The notes under the pieces are model-generated. The model was not told the origin of the DNA, made no database searches, and saw only the letters and a program-made list of their open reading frames with translations. A stretch of DNA of 64,000 nt from an uncultured Muribaculaceae bacterium (lineage in GTDB: Bacteria > Bacteroidota > Bacteroidia > Bacteroidales > Muribaculaceae): NCBI GenBank assembly GCA_910584365.1, contig CAJUAF010000012.1, forward strand, positions 1-64,000, written 5' to 3'. Within the stretch, counting starts at the first letter, position 1. Every line of letters starts with the position of its first letter. The position numbers and the translations under genes were made by a program. Positions 36,087 to 44,247 of this stretch are shown here, in pieces.

Positions 36087-38225
36087 TCAGAGGTTTATCT
36101 TGATAGAGGCCGAACCATCCTTACCGGTGGCCGTAGCTATATAGCAGCCAGGCGCCAGTCCTGCAAGCGAGACGATCTGCGGGCCTCCGGCTGCCGGGAG
36201 GGCGCCGGTCAGCAGGAGTTTTCCTGCCGGAGACACTACGGTATAGGTCACCGGCGATTCGCCCTCTATAATAAGTGAGGTACTTTCTAATCTGATGCGG
36301 GGTACGCCGCCCGAGAAAACCGACGGCGTATTGTCAGTCCCCGACTGATAGGAGGAAGGATAAAGTGTCGACAGATGAACACCGTTTGCAGTATAGTCCA
36401 CCATGACGGCCGAATTGGATTTGAGTTTCCCTTTCCAGACAGTACCGTCCGTAACAGCGGCCTCGGCGCCGTCGATGGTGACCCCCGTAATCTTTACCCA
36501 GGGATAGGCCGGTTCTATGTGTACGGCGCCCCCGGCAAAATCCGGCCGATAGGAAAACATCTCGTGTATGTCTCCCATCCGGCGGAACGGTTCATAATTC
36601 GCGGAGCTGCCTCCAGGGCAATACAGCTCTTTCCAGTATGTGAACCAGGACGCCCCCGGGTCGAGCAGCGAGGAGAAAAAACGCGCCTCGCCGAGATACC
36701 CGTAAAAAGCATCGGTCCAGTCGTCACCTCCGTCCCATCCTCCGTAGTGCAACTGGGTGTGGTCGATATAGATTTCGGCATCTTTATTTATCTGGAAGCT
36801 GTTTTTCCCCAGCGTAAGTTCGTGGCCCGAATCGGGAAAAACGATTTTCCGGAGATTGTCGCAATCTTCGAAAACATAGTCTTCGATGACTTTCAGCGAC
36901 GCGGTGTTGAGTGTCTCAAGGGAGGTACCGTAAAATGCCATATCACAGATTCTTTCAGTGGTCGGTTTCAGCGAAAGGGATACCAGATCTTTGCATTTTA
37001 AATACATCATATCGGGGATCTCTGCGATTTTAGAGGGCCAGTTGACTTTAGTGATTCCGCTTTTGGCGAAATGCGAACTGAGATAATACCCCTCCATACC
37101 CAGGGTTGTCATATTCGCCAGGGAAAAAGCCGTCAGTGACTGACAGTTATAGAACGCTTTGGGATATACTCCCCTACAGCTCGAAGGATATTCGATTGTC
37201 TGAAGTTTCACGCAATCGCTGAACGTGCTGGCCTCTATGACCTTGATACGGTTTTCAAATCTGGCTGTCACGAGCTTCCCGCATCCCGAGAAAACCGCAG
37301 AGCCCATTTCAGTCACAGTCTCGGGCACCACCACCGATTCCAGGGCGCTCTCCGCCAGGGCATGATGGCCCAGGACCGTCACATTATTGAAGTCGATGCC
37401 GCTGCATCGGGCAGACGCGCATCCGAACGGCCCTATCGCCGTTATGCCCGCTGGAATCTTCAGGGTAGCGCCTGTAACATATGCCGGAGGCATATGGCGC
37501 AACGTCTTGCCGTCTTCCGAAACAAGCATTCCGTTCTTATTGATAGACCACAGATCGGAACCGACGATTTTCGAAATGCCGAGATTCCCGCTCAGCACCC
37601 CTTCCTGGAAGATAACCTCCTTTCCTATGACAAGCGTTTTTATCGAGGAATTATCCCGGAAAGCACCGGTGCGTACAAAACGCGAACCGAAATCCATTTT
37701 GTCCGTAGCATCGGGAATAGTGTAGGTCGACACCTTTTTTGCCGGAGGGAACCGAAGCAATTCATCCATTGCCCCGTGACTGCTTTTCGAGAACAGGACG
37801 CCGTCAACCGATATATACGCTTTATTGGCGGTATCCACCCGGAATTCCTTTATGGCCGAGCATCCGTAAAAGGAGTCATCCCATATATATGTTATCGTCG
37901 CGGGGATTGTCAGCGACGTTATCTCGGTCTGGTCATGAAAGGCAGATCTGCCGGTATCTTCATCGCGCAGGTTTCCGCCCGCATGACCGATTTCGTTGAC
38001 CGTATAGGTCAGCCCGTCGATCGGATTGACCACTGTCGCCGGAATCACCACATCGCCGCTCAGTGTAGTTCCGCGAGCCGGCCCGCAGATTCTTGCCTCC
38101 GGCTCTGTCGGGGAGACAAACTCGTACTCAAACTGACCGATGGAAAGCCCCCTGGCATCCGCCGCCGTCAGCAACACCATCGCAAGCATACTGCATACTC
38201 TCAGGAAAATTCTGTTCATAGACAT
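36087..38225 (-). CDS. BspA-like leucine-rich repeat surface protein
   Basis: This 712-residue protein has a signal peptide (about 1-26) and then LRR_5-type repeats like those of BspA. The repeats carry words such as SLTIPATITYIWDDSFYGCSAIKEF, ESVVVPETVTEMGSAVFSGCGKLVTARF and EASTFSDCVKLQTIEYPSS. The last 80 residues (SPAGKLLLTG...LAPGCYIATA...SIKINL) look like a type IX sorting domain. BspA relatives bind host proteins or other bacteria; this role here is inference. It is monocistronic, with a candidate -7 box upstream. Confidence 0.82.
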   Translation of the reverse strand: MSMNRIFLRVCSMLAMVLLTAADARGLSIGQFEYEFVSPTEPEARICGPARGTTLSGDVVIPATVVNPIDGLTYTVNEIGHAGGNLRDEDTGRSAFHDQTEITSLTIPATITYIWDDSFYGCSAIKEFRVDTANKAYISVDGVLFSKSSHGAMDELLRFPPAKKVSTYTIPDATDKMDFGSRFVRTGAFRDNSSIKTLVIGKEVIFQEGVLSGNLGISKIVGSDLWSINKNGMLVSEDGKTLRHMPPAYVTGATLKIPAGITAIGPFGCASARCSGIDFNNVTVLGHHALAESALESVVVPETVTEMGSAVFSGCGKLVTARFENRIKVIEASTFSDCVKLQTIEYPSSCRGVYPKAFYNCQSLTAFSLANMTTLGMEGYYLSSHFAKSGITKVNWPSKIAEIPDMMYLKCKDLVSLSLKPTTERICDMAFYGTSLETLNTASLKVIEDYVFEDCDNLRKIVFPDSGHELTLGKNSFQINKDAEIYIDHTQLHYGGWDGGDDWTDAFYGYLGEARFFSSLLDPGASWFTYWKELYCPGGSSANYEPFRRMGDIHEMFSYRPDFAGGAVHIEPAYPWVKITGVTIDGAEAAVTDGTVWKGKLKSNSAVMVDYTANGVHLSTLYPSSYQSGTDNTPSVFSGGVPRIRLESTSLIIEGESPVTYTVVSPAGKLLLTGALPAAGGPQIVSLAGLAPGCYIATATGKDGSASIKINL

Positions 38226-38264
38226 AAAAAGCTAAAATTCTTGTCCGACTGGAAAATCAGTCGG

Positions 38265-38272
38265 CAAAATTA
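38265..38272 (-). promoter_or_regulatory. Candidate -7 box for the BspA-like gene
   Basis: The minus strand reads TAATTTTG here, fitting TAnnTTTG, 39 bases before the start. A small hairpin (CCGACTG with CAGTCGG) lies in the leader at 38245-38264. Confidence 0.4.
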
Positions 38273-38400
38273 ACATCCATCTGTCTATTTCCCGGTATAA
38301 CCCGCATCTACAAGGCATCTACCGCCATATTGTAGACCCGCGGCGTCTACTCACGGAGTGCCCCAGCAAGTCTGTGTGTAGGATTTTCACAGGCTACGGC

Positions 38401-40080
38401 TCAGAGAAGAGAGCGTAGCGTCTCCTCAAGATTCTGCTCCGACGGGAGCGCCATCTGGGTGCGCAGCCGCCAACGGGCCTGGCGCACCGACTCCTGACGT
38501 ATATTCATAATGCGTGCGATATGGCGATTATCCATTCCTATCACTATATAACAGGCAAGTTTCTCTGAATTTTTCCCCACTCCTGGATAACGATGCCGCA
38601 GATTTTCGATAAATTCAGGACTCAGTTTGGCAAAAATCCTGGCAAACTGATGGCTTTCCTCCCCGACAATCGACTCTGATTTCAAAGCAGAGCGGATTTC
38701 CGAAATATCTCTGTCGGTCAGCACGCCGGCACGTACCAGGCTGTCAAGTTTTCCCTCCATCTGCTCCAGCAGACCTTCCTTTTCCTTCATCCGAAGACTC
38801 ATGGCAAGTTCCGCACGCTGGGATTCCTCCCGGGCCATTTGGTCCCGGCGGGCGTTTTCCCTCAGCCTTATGACTCTCCGGCGGATAACCACGGCTCCGG
38901 CCACGACGGCCACCACTATTCCGAGGATCAGCAGACTCAGCTTTATTACGGTTTCCTGCCGGCGCCGTTCCGCTTTCTGCTCTGCCCGGGCAATCTGTCG
39001 GGACGTCTCGGCCGCTATCAACGCGCCCCTGTTTTTTTCCTCAAGTAGGGAATCCATCGTCCGCGAATAGCCGGCAAAGGCAGATGAAGACCGCGCAACA
39101 TCCTTCGAGGCAAGGTAAAAACGCATTATCTGACTCTGTATGAACGCCCGGTGGTCCCCCTTGAGAACGCTGGGCAGATATGTTTCAGCATCTCTGATAA
39201 ATGTCCCTGCCCGGACCATATCCCCGCGCTCCATAGCTTCTCCTCCCAGATGGGCGGCCACAAGCCCTCTCAGGCCGGGACGCGCAGTGTCATTCCTGAG
39301 GGAGGCCCATGCCTGCCGGAGAGCGGCGCTGTCCCGGCCGATGACATAGAGATTGTAGTCTATCAGCGTAGACAGTTCCGGATCCTCGACAACAGCTTCG
39401 AGTACGCGCAAATCCCTGAACATCGCCACGGCTCCCGCCGTATCTCCGCTCTTATACAGAAGGTCAGCCATATTGACTCTGTTCCCGGCAATCGGCTGAG
39501 GCATTCCGATAACACCGAATAATGAATCAGCCAGGGAGAAATACTCGAAAGCACTCCCGAGATGGCCGGCCTCTATCATCATCCATCCGATGGCGACGGC
39601 TCTGTCGGCCTGCATCAGCAGACAATTCTGTTCCCGATAGAAGTCCAGCTCTTCTATAAGAAAAGTGTACCACTCCTCGGAGGTATAATTCTGCTGATCG
39701 GAAAAGAGCCACCTGAAACGTTTCACATCATAAGGCAACCGTGAAGAATCGGTCATTGCCACCGCCCTGTCAATTTCCTTCCAGGCATCATCGAACCGTC
39801 CTCTACGATAAAGCAGCCTCCCGCGCCAGAAATGAATCCGAGCGGCCAGCGCACTGTCACCCACCTCCCGGCTACAAATTTCCTCATATTCCCCTACAAG
39901 TCTCTCGAGTGAATCCACGTCAGCCGTACAGGCAAACGAATACTCAAGCAACCGGGTCAACGAATCTACCGCCGGAGTGGCGGACGTCCACCCGAAAGGT
40001 TCGACTCTTTCCGCCCGGTTATCGCAGGCACCATATAATAAAAGCATCATGACAACACCCCCTATATACAGCAATCTCAT
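38401..40080 (-). CDS. Membrane TPR protein with cytoplasmic HTH
   Basis: This protein of about 560 residues combines a periplasmic sensor-like part with a DNA-binding end. The start at 40080 gives a membrane/lipoprotein-like signal (MRLLYIGGVVMMLLLYGAC); an ATG at 40140 is possible. Helical repeats of the TPR type fill residues 60-330. A membrane helix (LSLLILGIVVAVVAGAVVI) lies near 385-405, followed by a coiled-coil region and a LuxR-like helix-turn-helix (SEKLACYIVIGMDNRHIARIMNIRQESVRQARWRL) near the C-terminus. This is a known Bacteroidetes architecture for one-component membrane regulators. The signal and targets are unknown; the Cys at position 19 may be lipidated, though the lipobox is imperfect. 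Confidence 0.8.
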   Translation of the reverse strand: MRLLYIGGVVMMLLLYGACDNRAERVEPFGWTSATPAVDSLTRLLEYSFACTADVDSLERLVGEYEEICSREVGDSALAARIHFWRGRLLYRRGRFDDAWKEIDRAVAMTDSSRLPYDVKRFRWLFSDQQNYTSEEWYTFLIEELDFYREQNCLLMQADRAVAIGWMMIEAGHLGSAFEYFSLADSLFGVIGMPQPIAGNRVNMADLLYKSGDTAGAVAMFRDLRVLEAVVEDPELSTLIDYNLYVIGRDSAALRQAWASLRNDTARPGLRGLVAAHLGGEAMERGDMVRAGTFIRDAETYLPSVLKGDHRAFIQSQIMRFYLASKDVARSSSAFAGYSRTMDSLLEEKNRGALIAAETSRQIARAEQKAERRRQETVIKLSLLILGIVVAVVAGAVVIRRRVIRLRENARRDQMAREESQRAELAMSLRMKEKEGLLEQMEGKLDSLVRAGVLTDRDISEIRSALKSESIVGEESHQFARIFAKLSPEFIENLRHRYPGVGKNSEKLACYIVIGMDNRHIARIMNIRQESVRQARWRLRTQMALPSEQNLEETLRSLL

Positions 40081-40280
40081 CGGGGAGTGTTTCCCAGAAC
40101 TAACCTTCTTGTATGAAACGGATGACCGGCAGATGTTCATATCGCAAAATTACACAAAATAACCGAATATCCCACCCCGGCCCCACATTTCCCTACATTC
40201 TTTCCTGCTGTGGACTTTTCACTGGAAGCCTATGCGTGTCACGGACTTCTCCGGAACGTTCTCCTTCCCCGCGGGACGCG

Positions 40281-40328
40281 GGAAAAACTAAGGGCCGACC
40301 CATCGCGGACCAGCCCTTTAGTTTTTCC
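40281..40328 (-). terminator. Terminator hairpin in the non-coding region
   Basis: GGAAAAACTAAGGGC at 40281-40295 pairs with GCCCTTTAGTTTTTCC at 40313-40328 with one bulged base. It lies between the leftward promoter at 40524 and the TPR/HTH gene. Its A/T-rich outer stem can act as the T run in either direction. Confidence 0.65.
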
Positions 40329-40517
40329 TCGGCTTTTTCAGCCAATGGATAACAAACCTAACATAAAACACGATTATTATCTAAGTATGAATTAAGTCAA
40401 ATTCTTAATTCCTAATACTAACCCTAAAAACTAATTCCTTAAAATAAATCAAACAAATCCTTTTGTCTTTAATCCTAATCCGGGTCTTTTTTTTCTGGAT
40501 GACCCTTTGTCGTTTTG
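40281..40517 (-). ncRNA. Candidate small RNA or long leader
   Basis: A transcript from the promoter at 40524-40555 would start near 40517 and meet the hairpin at 40281-40328, giving an RNA of about 235 bases with no convincing open frame. I do not recognise the sequence as tmRNA, RNase P RNA or SRP RNA. It could instead be a long leader of the TPR/HTH gene with a built-in attenuator. Confidence 0.35.
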
Positions 40518-40523
40518 ACATTG

Positions 40524-40555
40524 CAAAATTATAACAGTTTTTTGGCTTTGTCAAG
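40524..40555 (-). promoter_or_regulatory. Strong candidate leftward promoter
   Basis: On the minus strand CTTG (40552-40555) is followed after 20 bases by TAATTTTG (40524-40531). The same arrangement and -7 sequence occurs before ftsX. Confidence 0.6.
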
Positions 40556-40580
40556 TCCTTTTAACCCCGATATGACCTCA

Positions 40581-40680
40581 ATATAGACAAATATAGAGGA
40601 TTATAAATATATATCGCCTGATTATCAATGATTTGAGATTTTCAAAATATAGATAAATATAGACGCTGATATAGACAAAA
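40581..40680. repeat. Repeated ATATAGA motifs
   Basis: A 19-base block at 40581-40599 recurs at 40647-40665 with 16 of 19 matching, each holding two ATATAGA words. A fifth copy starts at 40669. The copies sit just upstream of the strong leftward promoter. They could be binding sites for a regulator; the Crp/Fnr gene is next door. Confidence 0.5.
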
Positions 40681-40715
40681 CAAGCACTATATTCTGCTAA
40701 ATTTTCTCTGTTTTT

Positions 40716-41393
40716 TCACTCTGTCAGCAAATCGGCGAGGCGTCGGCGCTCGGTTACGGAAATTCGGGAAGTCGAATAATCCAGAAGTCCTTCGGCTTTC
40801 ATTTCCGACAAAGCAGCCACGAGAGACTGACGGGGTACTCCGAAAACACCGTAAAGATCCTTCTGTCGACACTCCATCACTATGTCCCGGCCGTTGCGCT
40901 GCGTCAGGGCGACTATCCAGTAGGCGATTCGCTTGCGAAGGTCACCCGACGTCAGAGCCAGAACTCCCTCCAGGGAAAGCTGCGCGTTGACCGAAAGCAG
41001 ATTCAGAAAATTAAACAAGAAGACAGAATCGGAGTTGATTATGTCGAGATAGTCATTCTTATCGATCTGCATGATGCCGCAAGGTCCGAGCGCACACACC
41101 GATGCGGGGTAACGGGTTGTTTTGCCGAAAAAGAAATCGGGAGCAATGATATCCGGCGCCTCGAGAGTCTGCGATACCCTTACGCGGTTGTCACTGTTAG
41201 ATACAGAGACCCGGACTTTACCCGACACGATGGTCTTCATATGGGTACATTGTTCCCCTGCCCCGATAATCTGCTGTCCGTCATCATATTTCAGGAAGTG
41301 GAAACGGTGTTTGCCTATAATCTCCGACATTTTCTGATAAGTCACCCCGTGGAACAGAGGCACACCCATCAATATTTCAAACATACTGTCCAT
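40716..41393 (-). CDS. Crp/Fnr-family transcriptional regulator
   Basis: This 225-residue protein has an N-terminal cyclic-nucleotide-binding-like beta barrel (LFHGVTYQKMSEIIGKHRFHFLKYDDGQQIIGAGEQC...) and a C-terminal winged helix (VFGVPRQSLVAALSEMKAEGLLDYS...). I see no Cys set for an Fe-S cluster in the N-terminus, so it is not a classic oxygen-sensing FNR; the ligand is unknown. It lies downstream of the BASS transporter gene on the same strand with a 140-base gap. Confidence 0.88.
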   Translation of the reverse strand: MDSMFEILMGVPLFHGVTYQKMSEIIGKHRFHFLKYDDGQQIIGAGEQCTHMKTIVSGKVRVSVSNSDNRVRVSQTLEAPDIIAPDFFFGKTTRYPASVCALGPCGIMQIDKNDYLDIINSDSVFLFNFLNLLSVNAQLSLEGVLALTSGDLRKRIAYWIVALTQRNGRDIVMECRQKDLYGVFGVPRQSLVAALSEMKAEGLLDYSTSRISVTERRRLADLLTE

Positions 41394-41533
41394 AATTCAA
41401 CTGCGTAATGATATTATCGGCCAGGACAATCCTGTTATTCCGGTCGATTACCTTAAAGGTATAACAATCTGGATTTCAAAAAAGTTAACTTAGGTGAAAT
41501 ACTTCCCCTTTCTTGATAATATTTTATGGATAC

Positions 41534-42457
41534 TCAGTCTTTCTTTATCTGTCCTGCCTTCCTCTCATGCAGATAAATCTGCCAGGAATTTATCGTGTTG
41601 TGCCACGCCACATAGGCGGCGGGGGCGGCCGACACAATAGGATTCAGGTAAGTCAAGGCCAGCCATATTGCCAGCACAGTATTTTTCTGTCCGAGACTTT
41701 GGGCGGCGGAGATTCTGTCGCCGAAACGGGCTCCGATTCTGCGCCCGACACCGAACAGTCCCAGACAGACAAGAAGCGATACTGACGCAAGCATCAGAAT
41801 TTCAGGCAATTTGTCGGCAGGCTGCTTCATCAGGAAGCTGACGGAATTGCCTACCACGATAATCAGGGCCACAGCCCATATATAGAATGACAAACCCTGA
41901 TGACCGGCAATGCCGGCATGGACGCGGGGCACGTAACGCTGGAAAAGGAAAGCCAGCGCGAGAGGACCGAGAATCAGAGGAAGGACACTTCGCGCTATCA
42001 CCACGACAGATTCACCAAAGGAAATATGGGTTTCGGGTGACATGAAAGAGAGGAGCATCGGAGCCAGGAGGGCTACCGAAACATGACTGAAGAGAGAATA
42101 AGTGGCGACCCTCGAAACCGACCCGCCCAACATTCCGGTAATGACGGGAGCCGCCGTGGCGGTAGGGCAAAAAATACAGATAAAGGCTCCCTGGGCCAGT
42201 TCCGGACTGAACGGTTCGAGAGCTAGATAGACCGCCACAGCTCCTCCGAGCTGCACGGCAAGAAGCCACCAAATATAAGGTCCGGTATGGAAATCGCTCA
42301 TCTTTACCCGACAGTAGGTAATGAGCAACATAACGAATATCAGATACTTGGAGAGGAAAGCGATATAATGGATATACTCATGGAAAACTATGCCGGCAAG
42401 CATGGCTATCGGGAGCATCCACGGTTTGATTTTCTGGCGTAAAGCTGCTATTTTCAT
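41534..42457 (-). CDS. BASS-family (bile acid:Na+ symporter-like) transporter
   Basis: This protein of about 307 residues has nine or ten membrane helices and the BASS/SBF pattern, including FCPTATAAPVITGMLGGSVSRVATYSLFSHV (the crossover region) and SLGQKNTVLAIWLALTYLNP. Family members carry bile acids, pantoate, pyruvate or other organic anions with sodium. The substrate is not readable. The start at 42457 (MKIAALRQK) is preferred; an ATG at 42475 would overlap the stem of a terminator. Confidence 0.85.
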   Translation of the reverse strand: MKIAALRQKIKPWMLPIAMLAGIVFHEYIHYIAFLSKYLIFVMLLITYCRVKMSDFHTGPYIWWLLAVQLGGAVAVYLALEPFSPELAQGAFICIFCPTATAAPVITGMLGGSVSRVATYSLFSHVSVALLAPMLLSFMSPETHISFGESVVVIARSVLPLILGPLALAFLFQRYVPRVHAGIAGHQGLSFYIWAVALIIVVGNSVSFLMKQPADKLPEILMLASVSLLVCLGLFGVGRRIGARFGDRISAAQSLGQKNTVLAIWLALTYLNPIVSAAPAAYVAWHNTINSWQIYLHERKAGQIKKD

Positions 42458-42473
42458 CTCTGTTTTTACATAC

Positions 42474-42507
42474 AATCAGGGACACACGCCATTGTGCATC
42501 CCTGATT
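42474..42507 (-). terminator. Terminator of the acetyl-CoA hydrolase/transferase gene
   Basis: A 9-base stem (42474-42482 with 42499-42507) lies downstream of the gene ending at 42624 and just before the BASS gene start. Confidence 0.55.
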
Positions 42508-42623
42508 ATCAATATATAACATTAAAGACAAGTAGTTCTCGGAAGAAGATGGCCAGGTCCGGGGCCTGCCCGAAGGCAATTCAGGCACGTAACCGTCGCC
42601 CGGAGAGCTGGGCCCGGTTTCTG

Positions 42624-44117
42624 TCAGACGTATTTCGCGAAATCCACATTGCGCATATCGCCGGTTTCGGAGAACGCCGTGTGGAACGCATACGCGGCAT
42701 GGAGAGTAGCGGGAGTCTGCCCCCCTTTGGCCAGTTTGAGATAATCCCAGAGCAACTGGCGGTACATCGGATGGGCACAGTTTTCGATAATGGTCTCCGC
42801 ACGCTGGAGCGGGTCTTTTGCCCGCAGGTCTGCGATACCCTGGTCGGTTATGAGGATGTCGACCGAGTGTTCCGAGTGATCCGAGTGTGATACCAGGGGG
42901 ACGATATTGCTTATCAAGCCCTCTTTAGTAACTGACGGACAGGAGAATATCGAGAGATAACCGTTGCGGGTAAAGTCGCCGGAACCGCCGATGCCGTTCA
43001 TCATGCGGGTACCCAGGACGTGGGTCGAGTTGACGCAACCGAATATATCAGCCTCGAGGGCGGTGTTCATCGCAATCACACCCAGGCGGCGGATAACCTC
43101 GGGATTATTGGAAATCTCGGCGGGACGAAGCAGAATCTTGTCATGGAAGAAGTCCATATCAGAGAACAGCTGCCGTTCAACCTCGTCAGAGAAAGTCATC
43201 GAGCAGGTGCTGGCGAAAGTACATTTGCCCAGGCGGAGCAGTTCCAGCACGGAATCCTGCACTACTTCGGTGTACATCATGAAGTTAGGCAGCTCCTTGT
43301 CTTCGCCGAGGTAATGGAGGACGGCGTTGGCTACATTTCCCACGCCACTCTGCAGAGGGAGGAATTCTTTGGGAATCCGTCCTTTGCGATATTCGCCGAC
43401 CAGGAAATTCACAACATTGGCGCCGATTTTCTCGGATACGGCATCAGGCTTGGTAAAGGCTTTCACACCGTCAAGCGAGTTAGTGCGCACGATGCCCACA
43501 ATCTTCGAGGGATCGACCTTCAGCGTGGGGCGTCCGGCGCGGTCGCGGGGAGTATAGATGGGGATTTCGCGGCGATAAGGGGGATCCAGAGGCTTATATA
43601 TGTCGTGCATACCCATCAGGGCCTGCGGAAGAGCCTCGTTGAGTTCGATGAAGATTTTCTTGGCGCGGGGAGCGTAAGTCGGGATATTGCCTACGCCGCA
43701 GCCGAGAAGAATCTCGCCGTTCTCGTCAATGGCAGCGGCCTCGATAATGGCGTAATCTATGTCGCCGTAGAAACCGTAGCGGGTTTCCTGTGCCATTTCG
43801 GACAGATGGCGGTCGAAATAATGGGCATCGTGGGCATTGATACGCTTGCGGAGATCCGGAGTGTTCTGATAGGGGGCGCGCATATTGATGGCATTGTTGC
43901 GGGCCAGAATACCGTCGACATGGTCGTTGGTGGAAGCGCCGGTGAAGATATTCACCTTGAATTCGCGCCCCTGCTCATGCTCCCGGGCAGCTTTTTCAGC
44001 AACTGCTTCGGTGATACTCTTCGGATTACCCGGGGCTGTGAACCCCGAAAGTCCCAGAGTATCACCGTTATTAATCATTTCGGCAGCCTCGCGGGCCGAG
44101 ATAAATTCGTATGCCAT
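42624..44117 (-). CDS. Acetyl-CoA hydrolase/transferase (succinate CoA-transferase type)
   Basis: This 497-residue class I CoA-transferase is the kind that swaps CoA between acetyl-, succinyl- or propionyl-CoA and an organic acid; in gut Bacteroidetes it helps make acetate, succinate and propionate. N-terminal GLSGFTAPGNPKS, the catalytic Glu in MYTEVVQDSVLELL, and MNGIGGSGDFTRNGYLS in the C-terminal half are family marks. The start at 44117 (MAYEFISAREAAEMI) is the usual N-terminus; an ATG at 44156 adds 13 unmatched residues. A clear promoter lies upstream. Confidence 0.92.
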   Translation of the reverse strand: MAYEFISAREAAEMINNGDTLGLSGFTAPGNPKSITEAVAEKAAREHEQGREFKVNIFTGASTNDHVDGILARNNAINMRAPYQNTPDLRKRINAHDAHYFDRHLSEMAQETRYGFYGDIDYAIIEAAAIDENGEILLGCGVGNIPTYAPRAKKIFIELNEALPQALMGMHDIYKPLDPPYRREIPIYTPRDRAGRPTLKVDPSKIVGIVRTNSLDGVKAFTKPDAVSEKIGANVVNFLVGEYRKGRIPKEFLPLQSGVGNVANAVLHYLGEDKELPNFMMYTEVVQDSVLELLRLGKCTFASTCSMTFSDEVERQLFSDMDFFHDKILLRPAEISNNPEVIRRLGVIAMNTALEADIFGCVNSTHVLGTRMMNGIGGSGDFTRNGYLSIFSCPSVTKEGLISNIVPLVSHSDHSEHSVDILITDQGIADLRAKDPLQRAETIIENCAHPMYRQLLWDYLKLAKGGQTPATLHAAYAFHTAFSETGDMRNVDFAKYV

Positions 44118-44153
44118 AATAGATTGGTTTCGGTTTTTTTTCGTAATTTTGCG

Positions 44154-44185
44154 CAAAAATAGAGTTTTTGTGCATCATTGACAAA
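44154..44185 (-). promoter_or_regulatory. Promoter of the CoA-transferase gene
   Basis: On the minus strand TTTG (44182-44185) is followed after 20 bases by TATTTTTG (44154-44161), matching both boxes, 36 bases before the preferred start. Confidence 0.7.
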
Positions 44186-44247
44186 TTTATTTAGGTGTTT
44201 TTCGGCAGGTTTTAAGCTAAAATTCAGAAATTCACCTTAAAAAAGAT

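Larger units (their letters stand above)
40081..40715. other. AT-rich non-coding region with promoter and repeats
   Basis: This 635-base gap has no open frame with protein-like features. It contains a strong minus-strand promoter (40524-40555), a hairpin terminator (40281-40328), a -7 box for the TPR/HTH gene (minus-strand TAATTTTG at 40145-40152) and repeated ATATAGA motifs at 40581-40680. The layout suggests a transcribed non-coding element. Confidence 0.5.

Noticed and set aside
42474..42507. BASS gene start at 42475
   Set aside because: That ATG lies inside a terminator stem; the next in-frame ATG at 42457 begins the conserved part.
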